From the NCBI RefSeq assembly GCF_024519455.1, contig NZ_JALJRY010000002.1, forward strand, positions 93,781-157,780: a stretch of 64,000 nt of DNA. Reading direction: 5' to 3'. This document shows, one piece after another, positions 34,432 through 42,328 of the stretch (position 1 is its first letter; the number at the start of each line of letters is the position of its first letter). Below the pieces are notes generated by a model. The model had not been told where the DNA came from. It did no database searches and saw nothing but the letters and a program-made list of their open reading frames with translations. This DNA comes from Streptomyces sp. STR69 (lineage in GTDB: Bacteria > Actinomycetota > Actinomycetes > Streptomycetales > Streptomycetaceae). A program made the position numbers and the translations under genes.

Positions 34432-35463
34432 TCAGCCGAACTGCTGCTCCAGGTCCTTGAGTTTGCGCTCAAGGGAGTCGAGCCGCGGCAGTGCCATGGT
34501 GTCGTCCTCCGCGGTGAGGTCGACGGTTATCGGGTCAGATGCCCCGCGGACTGGCTGGAGTGAGGGACGCGTGCGAACTGGCAGCGGTTCTCCGGTCGAT
34601 AGAGCAGGCTCCGCGGAAGGCTGGGCGGAGCCGCGCTCCAGGGCCTGCGGTTCCGGCGACCGGCGGCCGATGAGGCCGCGCTGGCCCCGGCTTATGGCCT
34701 TGAGCTGGGCCCGCTCGATCCGCTGCTGGTCGCGGCGGCGCAGTCGGGTCTCTTCCTTCTTCGCCTTGTCCTCGCGCACCTCGTCGACCGCCTCGTCCAG
34801 GCTGCGCACGTTCTCCAGGAGCATCAGCGACCAGGCGCTGTAGGTCTCACGGGGGGCCCGCAGCCAGCGGACGATACGGATCTGCGGCAGCGGACGCGGC
34901 ACGAGACCCTGCTCGCGCAGCGCGGCCCGTCGGGTCTGCTTCAGCGCGCGGTCGAACAGGACCGCGGCCGACAGGGACATGCCGGAGAAGAACTGCGGAG
35001 CGCCCGCGTGGTCGACACCCCTGGGCGCGTGCACCCAGTTGAACCAGGCGGCAGCGGCAGCGAACGTCCACACGAGTATGCGGGAGCCGAGGGCCGCGTC
35101 GCCGTGGCTGGCCTCGCGGACCGCGAGGACGGAGCAGAACATGGCCGCGCCGTCGAGGCCGAACGGGACCAGGTACTCCCAGCCGTCGGTGAGGCCGAGG
35201 TTCTCCTGGCCGAAGCCGACCAGTCCGTGGAAGGAGAGTGCCGCGGCGACCGCCGCACAGCAGAACAGAAGGACGTAGGAGGCGATGCCGTATATGGCCT
35301 CCTTGCGCCTGCGGCGCTCCTCCGTGCGCTCCCACGAGTCGTCTTTCGCGTGCTCCCCGCCGGACCGCTTGCTCCGCGCGAGCACCGCAACCGCCGCCAG
35401 CATGCCCAGGAGCAGTACGGCGCCGGGAAGCAGCCAGTTAAGCGATATGTCGGTCAGTCTCAT
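34432..35463 (-). CDS. DUF2637 membrane protein (SpdB-like)
   Basis: A 343-residue protein with a membrane N-terminal half and a cytosolic C-terminal half. Hydrophobic segments lie near 8-28, 55-75, 90-110 and 120-145 (YVLLFCCAAVAAALSFHG, FGLDGAAMFCSVLAV, VWTFAAAAAWFNWVHAP), as in the DUF2637 family related to plasmid-spread proteins. A long charged coiled-coil-like stretch (DEAVDEVREDKAKKEETRLRRRDQQ) follows; the end is RLDSLERKLKDLEQQF. ATG 35463 follows AAGGGAC. It is convergent with the ATPase gene, a pairing often seen in Streptomyces chromosomes. Function unknown. Confidence 0.87.
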   Translation of the reverse strand: MRLTDISLNWLLPGAVLLLGMLAAVAVLARSKRSGGEHAKDDSWERTEERRRRKEAIYGIASYVLLFCCAAVAAALSFHGLVGFGQENLGLTDGWEYLVPFGLDGAAMFCSVLAVREASHGDAALGSRILVWTFAAAAAWFNWVHAPRGVDHAGAPQFFSGMSLSAAVLFDRALKQTRRAALREQGLVPRPLPQIRIVRWLRAPRETYSAWSLMLLENVRSLDEAVDEVREDKAKKEETRLRRRDQQRIERAQLKAISRGQRGLIGRRSPEPQALERGSAQPSAEPALSTGEPLPVRTRPSLQPVRGASDPITVDLTAEDDTMALPRLDSLERKLKDLEQQFG

Positions 35464-35733
35464 CTGGGGTCCCTTGCATTGGGATAGGGCGTAACGCCCG
35501 CCATAGTGGCCCAATCCCAACGGCCCTCAGGCGTTTTCGGGGCAAGAGGCCGCCAAGGAGGTGCAAGGGGATGCCCAGGGCGGCTTTCTGCTCGAACTGC
35601 CGCTTGAGGGGCGGGAGTTGAGTTCGAATAAGACTACCCGTACGGGTGGTTCCACGGAAAGTTCCTGCGACAAGTGAGGAAGTTGTGAAGCACCTGTAAC
35701 CGGGCGGGCGTCTCGTTCGCGGCCGATCCTAGC
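35464..35733. promoter_or_regulatory. Upstream region of DUF2637 gene with nested inverted repeats
   Basis: TTGGGAT (35479-35485) and its complement ATCCCAA (35514-35520) enclose a perfect hairpin GGGCG-TAA-CGCCC (35487-35499), just before the DUF2637 start on the minus strand. This could be an operator or a 5' mRNA structure. The rest of the interval shows no gene. Confidence 0.45.
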
Positions 35734-35751
35734 GGGCCCGGAATCGGGCCC
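35734..35751 (-). terminator. Hairpin terminator after the FhuF-like gene
   Basis: GGGCCCG-GAAT-CGGGCCC, a 7-bp perfect stem with a 4-base loop, starts about 15 bases past the stop of the FhuF-like gene on the minus strand. No U tract follows, as usual for Streptomyces. Confidence 0.7.
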
Positions 35752-35766
35752 CGCACTGAGGGTCCC

Positions 35767-36615
35767 TCAACTCGCGGCGGCGGCCGGCAGTTTGGTGACC
35801 CGCTCCGCCTCGCAGCTGCGCGGGCAGGTCGGACAGGCGTCCAACGCGTCCAGCGTGTAGTACATGCAGCAGCTCGCCCGGTCCCGGGTCGCCAGCGGCT
35901 CGCCGTTCGGGCCGGTGACCTCGCGGAACGCGGCGGACCCGACGTACGGCTTGGTGGCGCCCGGCAGCAGTCGCTCCAACTCCCGTACCGCGCGCGGCTG
36001 TTCGCCGAAGAGATCGGCGACGTACCAGATCCCCTCCACGACCTCGTCGGTCGCCATGCCCCACAGTGCGCGGCCCCGCCGTCGCATCCGCGGGCCGAAG
36101 CCGGCCAGCAGGGGCTCCATGTGCTCGGCGACCGCGGCCCGCACCTCCGCGCGCAGCGCCTCCTCGTCCGAGACCACTCGCGCACCGGGCAGCGCCGCCG
36201 CCGGGTCGCCGGGCAGACAGGCGAACGAGTCGGTGCGCACGGCCAGGTGGCCCAGGTCGAGGCCCTCGGCGGTGCGGTCGTATGTGACGTGGTTCACGGG
36301 GAGGCGGGGGACCCGGCGGTGCAGGAACCAGGGCACGGTGAACAGGAGGCAGACCGGCCAGGCGTAGCGGTGCAGGCCGAAGGTGGCTATCACGTCCGGC
36401 CGGCCGGCCCGGCCGTGGTCGCGCAGAACCTGGGCGTCGTCCCAGGCCAGGAACGCCTCCAGGTCGGCTCCGCCGGCGGCGAGCCCGGCCGCCGGGGCCC
36501 AGCCGCCACCGCTGGGGAGCGGTTGTTCCAGGGGGAGTTCGGTGATCGCGAGCCCGGGGATGACCTCGGTGAGGCGGGCGTACGAGTCCGCTACGGCCGA
36601 AGAGGGCAGGGGCAT
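35767..36615 (-). CDS. FhuF-like [2Fe-2S] ferric-siderophore reductase
   Basis: A 282-residue cytosolic protein of the FhuF family, which reduces Fe(III) in imported siderophores to release iron. The signature C-C-x10-C-x2-C [2Fe-2S] motif is near the C-terminus (RASCCMYYTLDALDACPTC). The preceding body has CLLFTVPWFLHRRVPRLP as in relatives. A 19-bp iron-box-like palindrome lies 30 bases upstream of ATG 36615, so expression is very likely turned off by DmdR/IdeR when iron is plentiful. Confidence 0.92.
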   Translation of the reverse strand: MPLPSSAVADSYARLTEVIPGLAITELPLEQPLPSGGGWAPAAGLAAGGADLEAFLAWDDAQVLRDHGRAGRPDVIATFGLHRYAWPVCLLFTVPWFLHRRVPRLPVNHVTYDRTAEGLDLGHLAVRTDSFACLPGDPAAALPGARVVSDEEALRAEVRAAVAEHMEPLLAGFGPRMRRRGRALWGMATDEVVEGIWYVADLFGEQPRAVRELERLLPGATKPYVGSAAFREVTGPNGEPLATRDRASCCMYYTLDALDACPTCPRSCEAERVTKLPAAAAS

Positions 36616-36644
36616 GCCGGGACCACCGATTCACCGTTGGTTTA

Positions 36645-36663
36645 GAGGTAAGGCTTACCTTAC
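36645..36663. promoter_or_regulatory. DmdR/IdeR-type iron box
   Basis: GAGGTAAGGCTTACCTTAC is a near-perfect palindrome of the TTAGGTTAGGCTAACCTAA type bound by iron-loaded DmdR1 in Streptomyces. It lies 29 bases upstream of the FhuF-like start and 110 bases before the divergent GntR gene, and may affect both. Confidence 0.85.
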
Positions 36664-36772
36664 CCACCCCGCCTGTAATTTGAACTAGTCCGATCTGCGC
36701 CTAAGGTGCTTGACGGACGAGTAACAAGCAGCCGTAATGACCCCAAGTACCGACACGTCCGGAGGAGGACCC

Positions 36773-37579
36773 GTGAAGCAGGGCGCGCAGGGCTCCGCCG
36801 GGACCGGCATACCGGACCCGCGTACCCGAGGGGCCCGGGTGCCGCCGCAGTCGCGCGCCGCCGATGTGGACCGCGACCGGGACCTCGCGGACGGCGCGGA
36901 TGCCGTGCGCGGCGAGCACACGCACAGCGAGACACCGTTCCCGCGCCCCCGGCAGACCCTCCAGCGGCCCTCCGTGCGCGGGCAGGTACTCGACGCCCTG
37001 CGCACCGCGCTCGTCGGCGGGGAACTGACCCCCGGCGAGGTCTACTCCGCGCCCGCGCTCGGCGACCGGTTCGGCGTCTCCGCCACGCCCGTGCGCGAGG
37101 CGATGCAGCAGCTCGCCACCGAGGGCGCCGTCGAGGTCGTACCGAACCGGGGTTTCCGCGTCGTCGAGCGGGGTGCCCGGGAACTCGCCGAACTGGCGGA
37201 GATCCGCGCCCTGATCGAGGTCCCCGTGATGCTGCGGCTCGCCCGTACGGTGCCCACCGCCCGCTGGGCCGACCTCCGCCCGCTCGCCGAGGGGACCGTG
37301 CGCGCCGCGTCCTCCGGGTGCCGGGCGACCTACGCCGAGTCCGACCGGGCCTTCCATCGCGCGGTCCTCGCCCTCTCCGGCAACGAACAGCTCGTCCATC
37401 TCGCCGAGGACCTGCACCGCCGCACCCAGTGGCCGCTGGCCGGCAGTCCGGTTCCGCGCGGACGCGCCGACCTGGTGGCCGACGCGGCCGAACACCTCGC
37501 GCTCCTGGAGGCGTTGGGGGCGGGGGAGTGGGACGTGGCGCAGTCGCTGGTGCGGGAGCACTTCGCGGGTGCCGAGTGA
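36773..37579 (+). CDS. GntR/FadR-family transcriptional regulator
   Basis: A 268-residue regulator. The first about 60 residues are a charged, likely disordered tail. The winged HTH (about 65-135) reads RGQVLDALRTALVGGELTPG, ALGDRFGVSATPVREAMQQLATEGAV. The C-terminal FCD domain (about 140-265) has the Asp/His ligand pattern (ESDRAFHRAVLALSGN, HLALLEALGAGEWD) that binds a metal and small acids. GTG 36773 has GGAGGAGG just upstream. Divergent from the FhuF-like gene. Target pathway unknown. Confidence 0.92.
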   Translation: MKQGAQGSAGTGIPDPRTRGARVPPQSRAADVDRDRDLADGADAVRGEHTHSETPFPRPRQTLQRPSVRGQVLDALRTALVGGELTPGEVYSAPALGDRFGVSATPVREAMQQLATEGAVEVVPNRGFRVVERGARELAELAEIRALIEVPVMLRLARTVPTARWADLRPLAEGTVRAASSGCRATYAESDRAFHRAVLALSGNEQLVHLAEDLHRRTQWPLAGSPVPRGRADLVADAAEHLALLEALGAGEWDVAQSLVREHFAGAE

Positions 37580-37707
37580 AACCGAATATGTGACTCCGGT
37601 CACGAGCGGGTCCGGGTCCGGCGACCGTGGGCCCCGACGGGAACCCGTCCGGCCGGTGGTGACGTGCCCCACGGAAAGGGATGTCCGTTCCGTGGGGGAG
37701 AGCGCCG

Positions 37708-37965
37708 ATGTTTCCGAATCCCGGCCAGCAGGCCGCACAGCGAGGTGCCGAACAGTCCGCACGCCGGGCGGCGGAGGACGGGATGCGGGCCGCACAGGCG
37801 GGAGCCCGGCGCGGCCACTCCCGTTCCGGCGGCGGCCGGTTGAGCTTCCTCCTGCTCGTCGCCGTCGTGGTGCTGGTCGCGCGCGATCCCGAACTCCGGG
37901 CGTCCGTCCTGCACTTCGTCCACCACGTCGTGAACGTCGTCCAGAACCGGGCCGACGGCTCCTGA
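37708..37965 (+). CDS. Small protein with one membrane segment
   Basis: An 85-residue protein with an Ala/Arg/Gln-rich start (PNPGQQAAQRGAEQSARRAA) that should form an amphipathic helix, and one hydrophobic segment near 45-60 (LSFLLLVAVVVLVA). ATG 37708 follows GGGGGAG; an in-frame ATG at 37681 would add nine residues. No family recognised. It is convergent with the next gene, with one base between their stops. Confidence 0.7.
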   Translation: MFPNPGQQAAQRGAEQSARRAAEDGMRAAQAGARRGHSRSGGGRLSFLLLVAVVVLVARDPELRASVLHFVHHVVNVVQNRADGS

Positions 37966-37966
37966 C

Positions 37967-38749
37967 CTACGCCGTGGCCGCCCCCGGCGCGGGCACCGCC
38001 AACTGCCGTGCCAGCCACGTCGGTACACCGCCGAGCAGCCGGAACAGCCGCCGCGCCTCCTCGCGCAGCCGGGACGCCTCCGGCTCGACCTCCGCGTCCG
38101 CGAGCGACGCGAGGGCCGGTGCCGTACCGACGAGGTAGCCCAACTCCTCCCGGATCCGCAGGGATTCGGCGAAGCCGTGCCGGGCCTCCGCCAACTCCCC
38201 GTCCCGCAGGGCGAGTCCGGCCAGGTGGCGCCAGGTGAACGACAGCAGCAGCGGGTCGGCGTGATCGGCGGCCCCCGCGTGCGCCCGCCGGTACGCGGCC
38301 CGCGCGGCCTGCGGCGAACGCGCCAGGTTCTCCGCGAGCAGCCCCCGCCGGAAGTCCAGCAGTGCCCGTCCACCACCGCCCGGCGGGATCAGCGCCGCCG
38401 CCCGCCCGAGCGCGGCCCGCGCCTCGTCGGCCCGGTCGCGGACCCCGTGCAGCGTGGCCGCGTAGGCGAGGTATCCGCGTTCGCAGGCCGCCGCGCCCCG
38501 CTCGTCGTCGCTGTGGGCCAGCGCCTCGGCCGTCCGCAGCGCGTCGTCGGCCTCTTCCCAGCCCTGCTCGGTGTAGAGACACCGCTCCACGAACAGGGCG
38601 GTCCGCTGGAGGGCCGTCGCCGCGGTGTCGGGCCGCAGCAGTGCCGCCGCGTCGACCCAGCAGGCCCGCGAGCGCAGCCGCCACACCGCGGTCTGGAGGG
38701 GATCGTCACCTTCGGTCGTTCCGTATCCAGACATGGCGGAATGCGCCAC
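37967..38749 (-). CDS. Alanine-rich helical-repeat protein (TPR-like)
   Basis: A 260-residue cytosolic protein made of short Ala/Leu/Arg-rich helices (EEADDALRTAEALAHSDDER, AACERGYLAYAATLHGVRD, HLAGLALRDGELAEARHGFA), the look of TPR-like alpha-solenoids. GTG 38749 is chosen because GGGGAGGG lies five to six bases upstream. No catalytic motif. Probably a protein-binding scaffold; function unknown. Confidence 0.75.
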   Translation of the reverse strand: MAHSAMSGYGTTEGDDPLQTAVWRLRSRACWVDAAALLRPDTAATALQRTALFVERCLYTEQGWEEADDALRTAEALAHSDDERGAAACERGYLAYAATLHGVRDRADEARAALGRAAALIPPGGGGRALLDFRRGLLAENLARSPQAARAAYRRAHAGAADHADPLLLSFTWRHLAGLALRDGELAEARHGFAESLRIREELGYLVGTAPALASLADAEVEPEASRLREEARRLFRLLGGVPTWLARQLAVPAPGAATA

Positions 38750-38866
38750 GTTGCCCTCCCCGAGCACACCATTGAGCTGTTGAGTGGTGGCCGCATCTCA
38801 GCACGAATCCCGGCGCCCGGCCAAGGGGGTGGGTGAAAGAATTCACAAAGTCGTGGGATCTTCCGG

Positions 38867-40540
38867 TCAGCTCATCCGCAGTGCCAGGAAGAAATCCAGC
38901 TTGTCCTCGAGGCGCGAGAGGTCCCGACTCGTCAACTGCTCGATCCTGCCGACCCGGTAGCGCAGCGTGTTGACGTGCAGGTGCAGCCGGGTCGCGCAGC
39001 GCGTCCACGAGCCGTCGCACTCCAGGAACGCCTCCAGCGTCGGAATCAGCTCCGCGCGGTGCCGCCGGTCGTAGTCGCGCAGCGGGTCGAGCAGTCGCGC
39101 GGTGAACGCCCGCCGCACGTCGTCCGGCACGAAGGGGAGGAGGAGCACGTGCGAGGCCAGCTCCTGGTGCCCCGCCGCGCACACCCGCCCGGGCCGCGCC
39201 GCCGCCACCCGCCGCGCGTGCCGCGCCTCCTCCAGCGCCCCGCGCAGCCCCTCCGCCGAGTGCACGGCCGCGCTCACCCCGAGCGTCACCCGCCCGTCGT
39301 CGTCGAGCCCGGCCGACAGCGGATCCCGTACGGCCTCCAGGAGCACGTCCGCGTGGAGTCCGGACTCGGAGCCGTCGTGCTCCGCCGACACCGCGGGCAG
39401 CGGTACGAGCGCGATCGCCTCGTCGCCCGAGTGGGCCACGGCGATCCGGTCGGAGGGCTCGGGACCCGTGGTCAGCGGGTCGACGAGGATCTCCTCAAGG
39501 AGCGACTGGGCGACCGGTCCCGCCTCGATGTCGCCGCCGTCCCACTCGACCCGGCCCACCACCACCTGCCAGTGCGGGGCCGCGCCGAGACCGGGCAGCA
39601 GGACGGGCGCGGCGACCCGAAGCCGCGCGGCGATCTCGGCCGGCGCGGCACCCGTCTGGACCAGCTCCAGGACCTCCTGCGCGAGCCGTCTGCGGACCGT
39701 GCGCGCCGCGTCCCGCCGGTCCCGCTCGACCGCGATCAGCTGCGTGACGCCCTGCAGCAGGTCCAGCCGCTCGTCCGGCCAGTCCCCGGCGTCCGCCTCG
39801 ACGGCCAGCAGCCAGTCCGACAGCACCGTCCCGCGCACGTCCCGGGAGCCCTGCGGGGAACGCCCGCTGCTGCGGATCGGGAAGAGGGAGTACGTCGACG
39901 CGCCCAGCGCCAGCCGGTGCGGTCCCCGGCGGCCCGTGCGGGTGGCGGCCAGGTGCTCGGCGGCCAGCTTGGCGCACACGTCCGCGGGCAGCGCGGGCCC
40001 CGACACCTTCGAGCCCGCGATCAGCCGCCCGGTCGGCGACAGCACCCACGCCCGCAGATCGAGGTCGGAGCCGAGCAGGTCCAGGACCACGTCCGGGCCG
40101 CCGCCCGCCGGGCCCGAGGTCATCATCCGGCGGTGCCGGTCCACCACGGCCGCCAGATCACCGGCCCGCTCACCGGAGACCTGCCGTACGACGTGCTCGG
40201 TGATCGTCGCGAACGCCACCGACTCGTTGACCGCGAAGAGCGGCAGCCGGTGCTTGGCGCAGGCGGTCACGAGGTCGTCCGGGATGTCGCCGAGCTCGGC
40301 CTCGCCTGCGGCCAGCGCGGCCACCCCGGCGGACACCAGGAGCCGTACGAACGGCTCGGTGTCGGCCGGGCTCCGGCGCCAGGCCAGACCGGTCAGGACC
40401 AGTTCGCCGCCCGAGAGGTAGCGGCTGGGGTCCCGCAGGTCGGTGGTCATCACCCCGCGTACCGTGCGGTCCAGCTCGTCCGCCCCGCCGAGCAGCCGCA
40501 GCCCCAGCGCATCGGTGTCCAGAAGTGCGCGCAGCCGCAT
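38867..40540 (-). CDS. pucR: PucR-family regulator of purine catabolism
   Basis: A 557-residue regulator. The N-terminal PucR domain (about 1-125) has LDTDALGLRLLGG and SRYLSGGELVLTG. The C-terminal PucR-type HTH (about 495-555) has FLECDGSWTRCATRLHLHVN and TLRYRVGRIEQL. It is divergent from the xanthine dehydrogenase operon starting at 40852, the usual arrangement for purine-catabolism control, where the family responds to pathway intermediates. Symbol by family and context. Confidence 0.9.
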   Translation of the reverse strand: MRLRALLDTDALGLRLLGGADELDRTVRGVMTTDLRDPSRYLSGGELVLTGLAWRRSPADTEPFVRLLVSAGVAALAAGEAELGDIPDDLVTACAKHRLPLFAVNESVAFATITEHVVRQVSGERAGDLAAVVDRHRRMMTSGPAGGGPDVVLDLLGSDLDLRAWVLSPTGRLIAGSKVSGPALPADVCAKLAAEHLAATRTGRRGPHRLALGASTYSLFPIRSSGRSPQGSRDVRGTVLSDWLLAVEADAGDWPDERLDLLQGVTQLIAVERDRRDAARTVRRRLAQEVLELVQTGAAPAEIAARLRVAAPVLLPGLGAAPHWQVVVGRVEWDGGDIEAGPVAQSLLEEILVDPLTTGPEPSDRIAVAHSGDEAIALVPLPAVSAEHDGSESGLHADVLLEAVRDPLSAGLDDDGRVTLGVSAAVHSAEGLRGALEEARHARRVAAARPGRVCAAGHQELASHVLLLPFVPDDVRRAFTARLLDPLRDYDRRHRAELIPTLEAFLECDGSWTRCATRLHLHVNTLRYRVGRIEQLTSRDLSRLEDKLDFFLALRMS

Positions 40541-40851
40541 CGCCGTCGCCGCCGTTCTTTGTCTAGAAAACTACGATGAACCAAGAGGTTCTGTGGGTGC
40601 GGGGCCGTGCGGGGCTGTTTCCCACGTTTCCACAGGGAATCGGAGGGGTTACTGATGACCTCCGTTCATACGAATCTACAAGATGCCCGCGCTGGCCAGC
40701 CAACTCCTTCATGGTTTCCGTGACTGACCCCGACGAGCACGGCCCTGTGTACTGACCTCACGCTGCATTAACAGCGCATGAACGAGCCGGGCCCGCCGCA
40801 CACGAACTGGCTTGATCCGTACGACCCACGAGACGAAGAAGAGAGCCGGTC
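40541..40851. promoter_or_regulatory. Divergent pucR-xdh control region
   Basis: This 311-base gap holds both promoters. CGCTG-N6-CAGCG (40761-40776) is a short inverted repeat about 75 bases before the first xdh gene and could be a PucR operator. A 40778 ATG frame overlaps the xdh start out of frame and lacks a ribosome site, so it is not called. Confidence 0.4.
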
Positions 40852-41742
40852 ATGGACTTCCTTCGCCCCGCAAGCTGGGAGGAGGCGCTCGCCGCGAAGG
40901 CCGAGCACCCCACCGCAGTTCCGATCGCGGGCGGCACCGATGTGATGGTCGAGATCAACTTCGACCACCGCCGGCCCGAGTACCTGCTCGACCTGAACCG
41001 CATCGGTGATCTCTACGAGTGGGAGGTCGGCGCCGACAGCGTGCGGCTCGGGGCCTCGGTCCCGTACGCCCGGATCATGGAGCACCTGCGCGCCGAGCTG
41101 CCGGGCCTCTCCCTCGCCTCGCACACGGTCGCCTCCCCGCAGATCCGCAACCGCGGCGGCGTCGGCGGCAACCTCGGCACCGCCTCCCCGGCCGGCGACG
41201 CCCACCCCGCGCTCCTCGCGGCCGGCGCCGAGGTCGAGGCCGAGTCGGTGCGAGGCACCCGGCTCATCCCGATCGACGAGTTCTACACCGGCGTGAAGCG
41301 CAACGCGCTCGCACCCGACGAACTGATCAGGGCCGTCCACATCAAGAAGGCGGACGGCCCGCAGCAGTACTCGAAGGTCGGTACACGGAACGCCATGGTG
41401 ATCGCCGTCTGCGCCTTCGGTCTGGCCCTGCATCCCGCCACCCGCACGGTCCGCACCGGCATCGGATCGGCCGCGCCGACACCCGTCCGGGCGAAGGCCG
41501 CCGAGGAATTCCTGAACGCCGCGCTCGACGAGGGCGGCTTCTGGGACAACGGCAGGATCATCACCCCGTCGGTCGCCAAGCAGTTCGCGGACCTGTGCGC
41601 CGCCGCCTGCAACCCGATCGACGACGTCCGGGGCACCGCGAGCTACCGCCGCCACGCGGTCGGCATCATGGCCCGCCGCACCCTGACCTGGACCTGGGAG
41701 TCCTATCGCGGCACCGCCGCCCGCACGGAGGGAGTCGCCTGA
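40852..41742 (+). CDS. Xanthine dehydrogenase family, FAD-binding subunit
   Basis: A 296-residue subunit of the CoxM/XdhB type that takes electrons from the iron-sulfur subunit and passes them to NAD+ through FAD. The FAD motif PIAGGTDVMVEI is near 26-37 and RNRGGVGGNLGTASPAGD near 100-117. It is the first gene of the purine-oxidation operon: its TGA overlaps the next ATG by one base. ATG 40852 follows GAAGAGAGC. Confidence 0.95.
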   Translation: MDFLRPASWEEALAAKAEHPTAVPIAGGTDVMVEINFDHRRPEYLLDLNRIGDLYEWEVGADSVRLGASVPYARIMEHLRAELPGLSLASHTVASPQIRNRGGVGGNLGTASPAGDAHPALLAAGAEVEAESVRGTRLIPIDEFYTGVKRNALAPDELIRAVHIKKADGPQQYSKVGTRNAMVIAVCAFGLALHPATRTVRTGIGSAAPTPVRAKAAEEFLNAALDEGGFWDNGRIITPSVAKQFADLCAAACNPIDDVRGTASYRRHAVGIMARRTLTWTWESYRGTAARTEGVA

Positions 41743-42326
41743 TGCGCGTCAATTTCACGGTCAACGGCCGTCCGCAGGAAGCGGACGACGTGTGGGAGGG
41801 CGAGTCCCTGCTGTACGTGCTGCGCGAGCGGATGGGTCTGCCCGGCTCCAAGAACGCGTGCGAGCAGGGCGAGTGCGGTTCCTGCACCGTCCGGCTCGAC
41901 GGGATTCCGGTGTGTTCGTGTCTCGTCGCCGCCGGGCAGGTCGAGGGCCGCGAGGTCGTCACCGTCGAGGGGCTCGCGGACTACGCCAAGCAGCGCGCGG
42001 AGCACGGGAGTTGCGGAACGGGCGCCTGCGGCACGTCGGTTGACGAGGCCAAGAGCTGGCAGGCGAAACCGCTCGACTCGCAGACCGGTGAGGGCACCGA
42101 ACTCGCCCCCATCCAGCAGGCGTTCATCGACGCCGGTGCCGTCCAGTGCGGCTTCTGCACCCCCGGTCTCCTCGTCGCCGCCGACGAGATGCTGGAGCAC
42201 AATCCGAACCCGACCGACGCGGACATCCGCGAGGCGCTCTCGGGCAACCTGTGCCGCTGCACCGGCTACGAGAAGATCATGGACGCGGTCCGCCTGGCAG
42301 CGGCCCGGCAGGGAGAGGCGGTCTGA
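41742..42326 (+). CDS. Xanthine dehydrogenase family, two-[2Fe-2S] subunit
   Basis: A 194-residue iron-sulfur subunit. The plant-type cluster uses CEQGECGSC with a later Cys (PVCSC); the second cluster uses CGFC and CRCTG near the C-terminus. Between them is an extra loop of about 35 residues with a Cys pair (GSCGTGACG) that I associate with actinobacterial versions. Overlaps the FAD-subunit stop by one base; the large subunit starts 2 nt after its stop. Confidence 0.95.
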   Translation: MRVNFTVNGRPQEADDVWEGESLLYVLRERMGLPGSKNACEQGECGSCTVRLDGIPVCSCLVAAGQVEGREVVTVEGLADYAKQRAEHGSCGTGACGTSVDEAKSWQAKPLDSQTGEGTELAPIQQAFIDAGAVQCGFCTPGLLVAADEMLEHNPNPTDADIREALSGNLCRCTGYEKIMDAVRLAAARQGEAV

Positions 42327-42328
42327 CG

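Noticed and set aside
40778..40945. Small ATG frame starting MNEPGPPHTN
   Set aside because: No ribosome site and it overlaps the start of the FAD-subunit gene in another frame.
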